Shown here one piece after another: positions 9,971 to 18,861 of a stretch of DNA of 22,929 bases. The number at the start of each line of letters is the position of its first letter. Position 1 is the stretch's first letter. The notes below the pieces were generated by a model, which worked only from the letters and a program-made list of their open reading frames with translations, did not search any database and was not told the DNA's origin. Source of the stretch: Zygnema cylindricum (taxonomy: Eukaryota; Streptophyta; Zygnematophyceae; Zygnematales; Zygnemataceae); the NCBI GenBank assembly GCA_037447655.1, contig JBBHKE010000724.1, forward strand, positions 1 to 22,929, given 5' to 3'. The position numbers were made by a program, and so were the translations under genes.

Positions 9971-10784
9971 TAGTGTTGGGTATCGAGGACCTTTTGTCGA
10001 TATTCGATATATATCCAATTTCATGTACTTGATAATCGATATATCGAAAATCAAAATATCGCGATATATCGCCGATATATCGTATCGCCAATATATCGAG
10101 GCATTTAAAAAAAAAAGAAATTTTTAACAGGTCTCCAAAGTCATGTGCCTTCAGACAAGGTGACCGTAAACTCTTTGCCGAAAAGACATACGGTTTTTTC
10201 CTGAAAGTCAACATAGTGAAGGAGATCTCTGAGATGTACATTGACGTGGTACACTTTCGAAGTACATGTATATAATACGCAAGCACGGATTTCCATACGA
10301 AAATGGTCGGTTTTCAAATATTTGACGATTTTAGAGATTTTATCGTAAACTTACAAGGAACCACTCAAATCAAAACACGTATGTAAAAACTTGTTTACAG
10401 AAGATACGCGATGTTAACCGAGGCCTCTATAATACATAAATTTTGTTGTCCGTACTATTACAAAGGCCTCCTCATGTAACCATACCCCAAATAAGTAATT
10501 ATATGAATTACAAAATTAGTATTTTTTTGTTGGTTACATTTTGCATCGTCTACCTTTAAGTCACGGAACGAAAATTACGTCGTACATGGCGTATCAGACA
10601 ATTTGTCTTTTTCCCTAAAATAACATATTATATTAAAATATAAAATACTAAGTTTAAAAATACTATATATGGCGATAACTTATGCTGGTCTCGGTACGAT
10701 ATAACAAGGATTCTGCTCGATCGATATTCGATATATCGAATATCGAAATTATCGCGATATGAATTTACCCGATGCCCAACATTA
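9971..10784. mobile_element. C: hAT-like element with CGATATATCG repeats
   Basis: The ends TAGTGTTGGGTATCGAG and CCCGATGCCCAACATTA are inverted repeats of about 17 bp. The octamer GTTGTTAC flanks both sides (9963-9970 and 10785-10792). Length is 814 bp. Subterminal DNA on both sides (10033-10100 and 10719-10760) is packed with CGATATATCG-like palindromes, as expected for transposase-binding arrays. No transposase frame; a minus-strand frame at 9948-10286 crosses the element edge and is incidental. Confidence 0.85.
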
Positions 10785-11452
10785 GTTGTTACCAAAGGTC
10801 GCAAAAGTCAAAATTATACATAACCAAAACCGACCGTTTTTTTTTTCAAAATCTGAGTAATCGACACCCGACCGGGTTATGTCACGCTCCAAAATTGTTA
10901 ACCATTAACCGACCGACGTTTACGAAAATAAAAGTTAACCGAAACTCGATTTCTCGCCACTAAACGTGCCCGTCTGTAACCGGAATAGTACAAAAATAAT
11001 TAATGTATGACGTATGAACAAGCCAATAATTACGATTTGTCGCGTTTATTGAGATTTGCGAAATGAATAGTGTTTACTATACCACGACAGGTTATAAGTG
11101 GCAAAGTTTAAATAGTGTTGAAGAAAATTTACCGTAATTAATGCTAATTAAGAATTTGTTTTTTTTCAAAAAAAAGGTGTATTCTAATTCCGGCGTTTAT
11201 GCTAATTTGGGAACAACAAAAATGGAATATTCTCGTACAATTATGTACATTAATATATGTATCCGTACAAACTATTAGAAATCGTACGCAGTCGCGAATT
11301 GAAAATATCCGTACATGCAATACTAATTTACGTGTCAAACTAATCCCGTTTTTTTTAGCGCACGTTCCTATGCGTGCGCGTCTGATTTAACTATTTTTTT
11401 GTAAATTTTCACTTGAAAAGATACATTTATGTTCAATTTGACATCGACCGTA

Positions 11453-11614
11453 CACCACACTATTTAGATTTTATTGTACTTTCGGGCTTTACGCTATTTT
11501 GTACGGTACCTTAATTAACGTCAAGGAAAAATTAGAATCATGTATCCTATTTGAAAAAAAAAAAAATTTAAGAACCCAAATTATAGTTATTGACACTAAT
11601 AACGATTTGCGGTG
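11453..11614. mobile_element. M4: putative small TA-target MITE
   Basis: The right end CACTAATAACGATTTGCGGTG is clearly M-family (compare the right ends of M2 and M3) and is followed by TA at 11615-11616. The left end is less sure: TACACCAC at 11451 gives a 162-bp element. Only the right terminus is well supported. Confidence 0.4.
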
Positions 11615-11619
11615 TACCG

Positions 11620-11700
11620 TGTCAGATTTGCGACGCTTTGTCGTGTTCGTTAAAATTTGCGAAATGAATACTGTTACTACTGTGTCAGATTTGCGACGCT
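11620..11700. repeat. Direct repeat pair GTGTCAGATTTGCGACGCT
   Basis: The 19-bp sequence occurs at about 11620 and again at about 11682, 62 bp apart. A related TTTGCGAAATGAATA segment lies near 11056 and 11656. It may be a remnant of an element nested in D. Confidence 0.6.
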
Positions 11701-12052
11701 TATCATGATGTCACGTACTTCCACGACACTAAAGAGTACAAAGCACAATAACGGTGGATTGTATGGACAGTACAAAATCTTCATTTTTTTTGGTTTTTTT
11801 GGGTAACCGACGGTAACCGACGGTAGCCGACCATTTTTTTTTTCTGGTGAATCAACCGACCGCAACCGCCCGGCCCCCAAAATTTGGCAACCGAATCCGT
11901 TCCGGATCCGACGCGGGGGGTCGGTTAACTGTCGATCACGGTTTCAGTTGACCGTTTGCGACCTCTAGTTGTTACACATAGGGACGTGTCGGATCTGCGT
12001 TAAAAAACAAAGTTTTTTCGCCAAGTTATAAGTACATAAAGACGCACCCTTA

Positions 12053-12991
12053 GGGCACTTTCCCATGTAACCAAAACTTTAGTCTTGTAACTTTGTTTTT
12101 AGCGAAGATTCTCCGTACTACTTTCAGAGCATTCGTATGTAAAAAAATAAAATCGTTGCTTTAGATCGTGACGGATGTAGACGTGGGTGTAATTTGTGAC
12201 GGTTTGTAGACGACTACAAAAATCGCGACAATTGATGAGGTTTACAAAATAGCGACGTTTGTAGACGTCTAGCTACTTGTGACATTGTAGATGTTTTAGG
12301 GTTTGTGACATTTTGATGCACGCTCACTTATGATAGCGTCGACGTCACTGAATCTAAAACATTCCGCCATGGTTTCCCGATTTTTTTTTATCGTCCGTTC
12401 TCACTCTACTTGCCATCAAAATAAGCTAAAAGATAGCCAACAGAAATATTTTTTAGAGATCTTTCACTTGATACCTTTCTCGCCTTTTTTCATTGCAAGA
12501 ATTGTGAGATATACGCGTTAGGAGAGGGGGAGAGAGAGAGGAGCTTTCACAGACTTTGCTTTTGCGAAATGGCGTCCGTTGGACGAGACCCCCTCCACGG
12601 TTACTGTACGGAAAAAAGCGCGCGGAAAAAAGTCTCGCACAGGCTGGAAACGTGCAGTAGGTTTTTTTTTTTGTACTACGGGCACAAAAATTGTAAAAAA
12701 CCTCCGTCGCGTGCGAAATCATATGCATATTAGCCCACTTCGTGGAACTTTGTTTAAAATCACCTCGCGAGGTGATTTTATATAAAGTTTGAAGATGAGC
12801 CGGAAGGACGCGATAGTGGGTCGAAACGCGCTAGACGACAAACTGCAGTACACATAAAGTTTTAAGGTAACGCAACTTGTACGATGGTAATTTCAATTTT
12901 TCGGTTTGGTTGCAAATTTTCTCGTTTTTTTCTAAGTTGTAGAGGAAAACGACAGAAAATAACTGTAACTTTAGCACGTGGGAAAGTGCCC
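12053..12991. mobile_element. A4: PIF/Harbinger-like element, 939 bp
   Basis: The left end GGGCACTTTCCCATGT and right end ACGTGGGAAAGTGCCC are inverted repeats with one mismatch. TTA flanks at 12050-12052 (shared with the end of A3) and 12992-12994. It is the cleanest copy of the longer A subfamily: GTAGACG repeats, GCCATGGTTT near 12367, a GA tract near 12511-12543 and a perfect 24-bp palindrome. Frames in both directions near 12330-12785 cross repeats and are not called. Confidence 0.88.
12756..12779. other. Perfect 24-bp palindrome in A4
   Basis: AAAATCACCTCG followed by its exact complement. Conserved with A1 (2307-2331) and partly with A5. As RNA it would form a hairpin; as DNA it could bind a dimeric protein. 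Confidence 0.85.
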
Positions 12992-13146
12992 TTAGTAACG
13001 CCAGGTTGGAGTACTTTCAAAGTTCCAAGATGACGCAAAATGTACTTTGGTTTTTGCCCATTTTCGTACGGCTTAAGATTTTATCGTTGCAAGTCCCGTT
13101 TTCTGTGAAAACGACGGGAACAAACCCTAAAAACACATGGGCACAC

Positions 13147-14137
13147 GGCCGAATGCAAACTGTAAATTACTGAACATTGCGATTTTTCGCACGCGCGAGC
13201 ACGCTGATTGGGGCCACACCTCATTTTCTCCGCGCGACCGTATGTGTTGGGTTATTTTATTTCTGTCTTGTTTTTGTTTTATTATAAAAAAACACAAAAC
13301 AATCCCTATGACCCTATTGAGATACCCGATTACGGCGTGTGGGACTTTTAGGCTGTACCGCTACAAAACAAAAAAACAATGTTTTGATTGATTTCGCAAC
13401 ACATGTACGGATATTTTCATGGAGGCTAAAAACTTAAAAGTCAAAAGCCTAATTTCCAGCGGGATTTCTTCTCATGGATAACCAGCCTTAGAAAAGTACA
13501 GACGTATTAACAGCTAGGTAAGGTACGGTTTGTCCTCAGAAATATTAAAAAATACGATCGGACGGTCAGATTGACTTCGTAAATTACGAAGGTGAATATT
13601 TTCAAAATCTACGAGTCATTTTCCGGGACGAGAAACAACTGGGGGAGGCTATAAGCGATGAATATTCAGAGAACGAACTAATGGTAAATCGGTGTCCAGG
13701 AAAAGACAAAATTTGAGCAAGAAACTACAGTACGTTTCGGTAAAGGACGTGCCGTACGTCTCTTCAACCGATTATTTTTTTAGCCTTGCCGGTGGAGACA
13801 AAATAATCGTACGAGAAAATGTAAGATTAGTTACGGTGTTGTGTATCTTCCTTCAAAGATTCAGCAAGTTTGACATTTTGGAAACATCTGGGACGGGTGA
13901 TATTATCTGTACGGATATTTCGGATCTTTAATTAATATCAAGCTACATTACAGTAACATCTGGTTACAGGGAGATCTGTCCAAAGATATGATTTCTACAT
14001 TCATAGTTTTTAATTTTGTATAGCCAGTGAATAAAAAGTACGATCTCTCCTAAATGAAGTACGGTTGCGCTCGAAAGTCGAAACGTATAGAAAATTAAGT
14101 ACGTACTTCCAAAAATACGAACTTCTGGTTTTTTCTT
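13147..14137. other. Unassigned region with short open segments
   Basis: A plus-strand frame open at about 13552-13716 (stop TGA after PGKDKI) contains RVIFRDEKQLGEAISDEYSE, which has gene-like composition. A different frame is open at 13692-13931. Together they could be a frameshifted remnant of a coding exon or of a transposase accessory region. I do not recognise the family and call no gene. Confidence 0.3.
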
Positions 14138-14410
14138 AGTTAATATGTCCTGCAATTTGGGACGTTGGACTAGTTCGACAATTTCATCCGCGATTGCACG
14201 CGGCGGTCGTTTGAAGTTCGGGGACCTGGGAGCCCTTCGCCAACTCTCATGTCTGCTTTTTACCGCCAACGTATCTCTGTTGCGCTTCAGCGGTCTCAAG
14301 CTTCCGCCATTATCCGACAAAGCACGGTGGTGACCAATGGTCGTGGGTTACGAGATTTACCTCCGCGCCACCCGGTGCACATTGATGATATTTGTCGTTT
14401 CGACCTTTAG
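14138..14410 (+). pseudogene. Non-LTR retroelement ORF, C-terminal tail fragment
   Basis: The plus-strand frame ending in TAG at 14408-14410 aligns with the end of the larger fragment downstream: DNFIRDCTRRSFE here against DEFLRVCGRRSFE at 16457-16495. It then continues with RQRISVALQRSQASAII, the tail I associate with retroelement proteins that end in a zinc-binding and nuclease region. The frame carries internal stops at 14141 (TAA) and 14171 (TAG) and lacks a codon relative to the other fragment, so it is dead. Similarity begins about 14138. The opposite-strand frame 13964-14320 is its shadow. As it overlaps the other fragment by about 30 residues, it is a separate copy or duplicated piece. 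Family assignment is by eye. Confidence 0.6.
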
Positions 14411-14460
14411 TGTGGACTTGTTTTAGTTGTTGGGCCAACTGCCCAGTCTATCTTTTAGAG

Positions 14461-15168
14461 CATAGTTGTCCCTTGCGCATAATACGCACGAAACGAACGC
14501 GCGAATACTACGCACTATACGCATTTATCGATGAAAAAAATGTTATTAAATGCGTACCTGACTATGTAACCGTACATTTTCATACATTTGCGTACTATTT
14601 TTGTACATTTCAGTACTTTTAGGGGGTTTGAGGAGTTTTAGGGTACATTCTCGTGCGTTCTCAAATATTTATGTTAAACAGCCAACTATTATTCGTACAT
14701 TTACGTACAGTGTTCGTATTTTTTCGTACTTTTGACGGTTATTATTTTGAGATTTTTAGGGTACATTTTCGTACTTTTCCGTATATTTCAGTTATGCGGA
14801 CTTACATTTTTCGTACATCTACGTACGGCGTCCGTATATTTCAGTACTTTTAGGGTTAGTGATGGGGAGATTTTAGGGTGTTTAGGGTACTTCCCGTGCA
14901 TTTCGTACATTCCGGTAAATTACAGTACAGCTGCCTTACATTATCCGTACTCCTACGTTTTTTAGGGTACACATGTCGTACAACGACGTACATTTCCGTA
15001 TGTTTTATGTACGTTTATAGGATTTTCTAATGATTTTTTAGGGTTAAAGGGACGATTTCCGTACGTTTTCATACATCGTACAGCGAAAACTAACGAACGG
15101 TATGAAAGCAACGAATACTACGTAGTTTTTGTAAAAAAGTCGAAATTCGTACGAATAGGACAACTATG
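14461..15168. mobile_element. H1: hAT-like MITE, 708 bp, GTAC-rich
   Basis: The perfect 11-bp ends CATAGTTGTCC and GGACAACTATG. It is a full-length partner of H2 (also 708 bp). The interior is dense in GTAC, in phrases like CGTACATTTTCGTAC and TTTTAGGGTAC; about 22 GTAC occur in 14581-15080. Unlike H2 and H3 it has no target duplication: the left flank is TTTTAGAG and the right flank ATTGCGTG. No transposase; plus-strand frames at 14392-14965 follow the repeat and are mirrored in H2. Confidence 0.88.
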
Positions 15169-15171
15169 ATT

Positions 15172-15424
15172 GCGTGCGCATGGTTGCAACTTGCGACAAC
15201 GTTTTTTAAACGTGTCCCACTGGCAAAAATGATTCCAATTTACTAGTCACAAAGTACCACAATGTCCTGCCGTACAAAGAATACGAATTACAGTACCGAA
15301 CAATACAGTACTGTACTGTACTGTACTAGGTGGTTTGTCGTGTTTGAAGAAAAAATGTTTTAAAAAGATTACCCTTGATGTTGCAGATTCAGCCACGTCG
15401 ACAAAGTTATGCCCTAAAATAGTA
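15172..15424 (+). repeat. R1 copy 1: uninterrupted 253-bp repeat
   Basis: It matches 20726-22575 once two MITEs are removed from that copy. It preserves two empty target sites, each with a single TA: 15255-15256 (site of M2a) and 15294-15295 (site of M1-e). It runs straight into the retroelement fragment; similarity to copy 2 ends at CCCTAAAATAGTA. Confidence 0.85.
15308..15327 (+). repeat. (GTACT)4 microsatellite
   Basis: Four perfect GTACT units inside R1 copy 1; in copy 2 the same place reads as scattered TACTGTAC and CCGTACT. Confidence 0.8.
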
Positions 15425-16507
15425 CGCATTGAACTTGCCACTCCTACTTTTGTGTCGTCCCTTTTTGCATTTGACGATCGGCTCATGGACGTCCTTCATA
15501 CTTTATTAGGTCGTGGAGCTTTTGATTGTGAGTCTGGGCCTGTAGCCCGTATTCAGGCCAGTCTTCCAGTCTGTGCAGGTGGTTTGGGTTTATTGTCGAC
15601 GGCCCGTGTTGCTCCAACTGCATATTTGGGAAGTTGGTGCCTTGTTGCCTCCACTATCGTCTCTCGTTTTTTGGCTGGGGACACTCCTATTCTTGATACT
15701 GTTGTACCCCGAGTTTCAGACGGTGTGCTCGCCTTCCAGCGGTCCCTTCTCGATGCATCTCGTTCTCTTACTCCTGCTACTATCGCGGATATGCCAGTTC
15801 TTTCCACTCTTGTTTCGACATCAGTTGCACGTGTTTAGGAATCCACTTCTGATAAGGTTGTCGTGGCTATTAAGTCCGAGCTTCTCGAGGCGCTTCCTTC
15901 TGATACTTCGTGTGCACGCTTTCTTTCCTGTGGCGGACCTGGTTCCGGAGCTTGGCTATTGGCTATCCCTATCTTATCTACCCTCCGATTCACCCCGACT
16001 CAATTCACCACGACCCTTAGGTTTCGGCATGGCCTCCCTCACCCACCTTTGCTTGGCTCTCTTGTTTGCTCTTGTGACCACGTTCTGGATCCCGACGGCA
16101 TTCATTCGCTTCGTTGCTCCCACGGAGGCGAGTTGATTCAGGCGCACGACACAATTCGAGACACCATTGCTACTATTGCTTTCGAGGGAGGATATTCTGT
16201 CCGTCAAGAAGTTTCCCACATTATTCCTTATCGTCGGATTGACATTGTATTACTTGATGGTGCGCGTCGTACATTTGGTGACGTTGTTTTGGCAAACCCT
16301 ACTTCTGATAATGTTGTCAGTCGGGTAGCTCGACATGTGGGCGTGGCCGCACGCGATGCGGCTAGGAGGAAGGAGCGTGATTATGCCCATCGCGATGTTA
16401 TGGATGGTTTCATTCCGATGGCGGTGGAGATATTTGGTTGTTTGGGAGTGGCTTTCGACGAGTTTCTCCGTGTTTGTGGTCGGCGTTCGTTTGAGCGGCG
16501 GGTCTGA
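15335..16507 (+). pseudogene. Non-LTR retroelement ORF, 5'-truncated, zinc-binding plus nuclease-like end
   Basis: One reading frame is open over 390 codons except for a TAG at 15836-15838, ending in TGA at 16505-16507. Retroelement-like sequence starts near 15425. LPVCAGGLGL (15563-15592) followed by APTAYLGSW is typical of the region after the reverse transcriptase palm. Next comes CSCDHVLDPDGIHSLRCSHG (16067-16126), giving C-x-C-x9-H-x3-C, then HDTIRD, then RRIDIVLLDG and FGDVVLANP (16235-16300), which resembles the PD-(D/E)XK-type endonuclease of R2-like and related non-LTR elements. The catalytic YxDD region is absent, so the copy is 5' truncated; the tail after RRSFERR is also lost (compare 14138-14410). 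GC-richer than its surroundings. A frame at 15573-16136 is a shadow. No intact function expected. Confidence 0.8.
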
Positions 16508-16537
16508 AATTCTATGGGCTCCATTGCCCACAGAATT
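16508..16537 (+). other. Hairpin at the end of the retroelement fragment
   Basis: AATTCTATGGGC and GCCCACAGAATT pair with one mismatch around TCCATT, directly after the TGA of the retroelement frame. It marks the junction with the next repeat. Confidence 0.6.
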
Positions 16538-16539
16538 CG

Positions 16540-17400
16540 CAGATCCAAAAGAAGCTAATCTAGATAGTGCCGACTCCAAGTTGATATAAACCCAAATAAA
16601 TGATCCCTTGACAATAAGAACCCCAATACACCTTCACCCCTGTGAAGAGAAGACCTTCCGTTTTTCATTTCCACCACAGAATGCAAAGCTTGAATATGTG
16701 TTTTTGGACAATATTCCCCACTTTGACTTTCCCACTGAATAAGTGCCACCCTGGCACGCAAAGACTCTGACCGACTACACCCTTGTGTAGCTTGGACTCC
16801 CCTGAATCCGCAGCAAAAAGAATCACTGAATTTGCTCACCCGAGCATTAAGTTATGGCTGGTCAAAGATGACCTTTAAAGTTACAAGCTCTCTTAAAGAG
16901 AGGTACCGAAATATCTCTAAGTCTTAGTCTGCCTACTCATGACTACCTACTGCTAAACCCTAGTCCAATAGGAACATTATATAGTACAAGAAGGTACGAT
17001 GGGCGATGTACTTATTGTACGGCCATTGTAGGACATAGTCTACAAGGTGACATGTGCCAAATCGGGAGCCATGGTTCCTCCTCCCATCTTCTCCGGTGTC
17101 AAATAATGTAGCGCCACGTGGCACCGCGTGACGCTATCCCCAAAGGCCGCCGAAATCTTATTGCGGGTGGCGGCTGTAATGGTGGCCGTCCGATCAATTG
17201 TATTTATACGGCTTCGATTCGCTTCCATGCATCAATTGATTAATGCGCGTTTTCGTTAGTCTGCTGCGAATTAGTCCTTTGAATCAATGGCTAAATATGC
17301 GTAAAACATCTCACGTGTATCGTTTCGATAGTAACTTAATGGATAAGGCGTTGGTTTAGTTAGTAGCCTACAGGCCCTGGTTCAAATCTGGCCGGCGGCA
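16540..17400 (-). repeat. LTR- or promoter-like repeat, minus-strand copy
   Basis: Read on the minus strand, this matches 18000-18800 in order: a tRNA-like segment, a GACGGCC segment, CACGTGGCG, CCGTACAATAAGTACATCG, then GGTCATCTTTGACC with CCATAACTTA, GCAAATTCAG-GATTCTTTTTG, TCAGGGGAGTC and GTGCCAGGGTGGCA. A TATATAAT lies at 16977-16984 between the GTAC segment and the GGTCA segment, where a promoter TATA would be expected. The layout suggests an LTR with leader, but no TG...CA ends, primer site or gag-pol is visible. The weak minus-strand frame 16555-16839 overlaps it. Confidence 0.55.
17325..17400 (+). other. tRNA-like segment (A-box and B-box)
   Basis: TTAATGGATAAGGC (17336-17349) resembles a D-arm/A-box and GGTTCAAATCT (17379-17389) a T-arm/B-box, 43 bp apart. 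The acceptor arms do not pair and the T stem holds only four pairs with two G-U, so a working tRNA is unlikely. It could be a SINE head or tRNA pseudogene. Confidence 0.4.
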
Positions 17401-17476
17401 GCATATTGCTAAAACTAGTAAAATACTTTCTAATTCATTCTGCCTCCTTCTAAATGATGCGGCAACCATGGCGTGC

Positions 17477-17486
17477 NNNNNNNNNN
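17477..17486. other. Assembly gap (10 N)
   Basis: Ten unresolved bases. The gap lies between the two inverted LTR-like copies, so the true distance there is unknown. Confidence 1.
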
Positions 17487-17989
17487 ATGACCTAGATACA
17501 TAGGGCATTTGTCAATGTCAATTTACTTAATAGGATGGACTATTACAAATTAATTTATAGTTTGGTATATCATACATTGAGGTTGATTTCTGAATTGCCG
17601 ATTCCGATGGCCGATAAACGGCAGGCCATCCAAGTTCCTAGTTTAGTACGCTGGCTGTGTATGGAAAATCATTTATTTGGGGATTGTTTAAATATAAAGG
17701 GCATTTGGGGACCTTTCGGATCCATCGGTACCGAGATCGAAGGAGAGGTTAACGAGATCGAAGTGTAGAAATTAAAGGTCCGTTTAAAGTATTTTCTAGG
17801 TCTAAATAGAAATATTGGAAAAAGGCGAGGCAGTCTACCTCTAACTTCTCTCTCCAACTTCTCAAACTTGTCGCAGTCACTGAGAAATTGGAGAGGAAGC
17901 TAGAGCCATGGCTACCTAGGCTTTCCAGGGGTTTACGGGAAATATAAATTTGTTAGGGGTTTATTTACTAAAAGGTATGTGTCGGTCGC
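17487..17989. other. Unassigned stretch between inverted repeats
   Basis: A 77-codon plus-strand frame (17535-17768) begins MDYYKLIYSL and ends with an acidic EGEVNEIEV. I see no family signature, and it is not called a gene. The region past 17770 has short CTTCTC-rich repeats. Confidence 0.35.
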
Positions 17990-18052
17990 ATGATTTGATC
18001 CTTGAACCTACCGGACGGCAAATAGCCGGTAGCCTTAGCCGTTAAGTCTTTA
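17990..18052 (-). other. Second tRNA-like segment, minus strand
   Basis: On the minus strand TTAACGGCTAAGGC (18045-18032) and GGTTCAAGGATC (18008-17997) resemble A and B boxes. It occupies the same place relative to the plus-strand LTR-like copy as 17325-17400 does to the minus-strand copy, so it belongs to the repeat. Confidence 0.35.
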
Positions 18053-18861
18053 GTTGGAGTTACATACTATATGGTTTGATATTTAATTAAACATTATCAG
18101 GTAGGATAATTCATTTAACTGTAACTGTTTACGGATACATAGATCCAGTAATGTAAAAGTACGAATTACAGTACGAATAAGAAACGAATATCGCGCAGTT
18201 ATTTCTTCAGCGAAAAGAATACCGCCCATGTATTTATTACGGCTACGATTCAATATGAATGTAATCCGACGGCCGGAATTAACGCCGAGATCGCAGAAGG
18301 GAATTTCGCCGGTTTGTGGTCATCGCCACATTCGATGACACGTGGCGGAATTACATTGGATCGCAGCATCTCCGAGGATTAAGGGAGTGAATCCGGACAT
18401 ACCACGTGTCGACATTTAGGCCATGTTGTACAATGTCCGTACAAAAAGTACATCGGCAACTGTACTTTTGTGTACGAAGCTGTAATCTGATTGGCTCCGT
18501 ACATCAATAGATAGAGTCTGTGAGAGAGATAGGACTTAGAAAAATTAGGAGATAGGACCCTCTCTCCCAGAGAGGTTCTGTACAAAAGGTCAACTTTGAC
18601 CCTCCATAACTTACTGGTCAGGGGAGCAAATTCAGAGATTCTTTTTGTTATCGACTCAGGGGAGTCTTGCCTTTACATCGGTGAAGGTGGTCAGAGTTAT
18701 TGTCTGCCAGGGTGGCAATTGTTTTTTCTGAAACACAAAGGGGTCAAGGTTACCCTAGAGGTGGCGTCCAATAATCCTTCTCCTATAGTTATACCATTGG
18801 AATTTATCTTAAGTATGCACACTTGTAAAAATACATTTAATAAAAACCTTTCACACCTTGA
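18053..18861 (+). repeat. LTR- or promoter-like repeat, plus-strand copy
   Basis: It shares ordered blocks with 16540-17400 inverted: CGACGGCC (18269 on), CACGTGGCGG (18340 on), GTCCGTACAAAAAGTACATCG (18434 on), GGTCAACTTTGACC (18588-18601), GCAAATTCAGAGATTC and GTCTGCCAGGGTGGCA. A 90-codon frame (18596-18868, containing LFVIDSGESCLYIGEGGQSY) has a counterpart in the other copy (LFAADSGESKLHKGVVGQSL), so this part might be decayed coding or leader sequence. No family recognised. Confidence 0.55.

Larger units (their letters stand above)
10793..11967. mobile_element. D: hAT-like element with ACCGAC repeats
   Basis: The ends CAAAGGTCGCAAA and TTTGCGACCTCTA are inverted; the second reads TAGAGGTCGCAAA on the other strand, a plant-hAT-like terminus. 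The octamer GTTGTTAC flanks it (10785-10792 and 11968-11975). Length is 1175 bp. AACCGACC-type repeats lie inside both ends (10827-10935 and 11802-11940). The centre is AT-rich and holds a putative TA-target MITE. No transposase. Confidence 0.78.
9280..12049. mobile_element. A3: short-subfamily TTA element holding C and D
   Basis: It starts GGGTTCGTCTCCATTTG after TTA (9277-9279) and ends AAAGACGCACCC before TTA (12050-12052). The interior is the reverse complement of A2, allowing the junction to be read precisely: A2 has one GTTGTTAC (complement near 5508-5515) where A3 carries C and D. Removing both and two extra octamers leaves 765 bp, against 772 bp for A2. Short open frames at 9604-9905 are incidental (see rejected list). 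Confidence 0.82.
8122..13146. mobile_element. A5: A-family element broken by nested insertions
   Basis: The left end GTGTGCCCATGTAACC and right end ACATGGGCACAC are inverted repeats. The interior parallels A1 and A4: GTAGACG repeats, TGACGTCA at 8830-8837, a GA tract near 8955-8997 and a partial copy of the conserved palindrome near 9218. Subtracting A3, A4, their TTA duplications and the hairpin segment leaves about 910 bp, near the 936-939 bp of A1 and A4. The outermost 2-3 bases and the target duplication are not clear, so the end coordinates are approximate. Confidence 0.7.

Noticed and set aside
12511-12545. GA-rich tract as an independent microsatellite
   Set aside because: An equivalent tract occurs at the same place in A1 and A5, so it is an inherited part of the A subfamily.
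13964-14320. A 118-codon minus-strand frame starting MSDNGGSLRPLKR
   Set aside because: It is antisense to the retroelement tail fragment, whose plus-strand frame matches the other fragment at protein level.
14840-14895. TTTTAGGGTGTTTAGGGTA as an interstitial plant telomere repeat
   Set aside because: Only two or three imperfect TTTAGGG units, repeated identically in H2, so they are part of the H element.
14392-14965. Frames in H1 mirrored by frames in H2 (21920-22205) with strings like FVHLRTV and FRTFPYIS
   Set aside because: The peptides come from translating GTAC/TTTCGTAC repeats; they are low-complexity, lack any domain and exist because H1 and H2 are nearly identical DNA.
15573-16136. 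A 187-codon plus-strand frame rich in Leu and Phe overlapping the retroelement fragment
   Set aside because: It is the shifted frame of the retroelement ORF; the motif-bearing frame is the one ending at 16507.
17325-17400. A functional tRNA-Arg gene
   Set aside because: D- and T-arm-like motifs are present but the acceptor stem does not pair and the T stem is poor.
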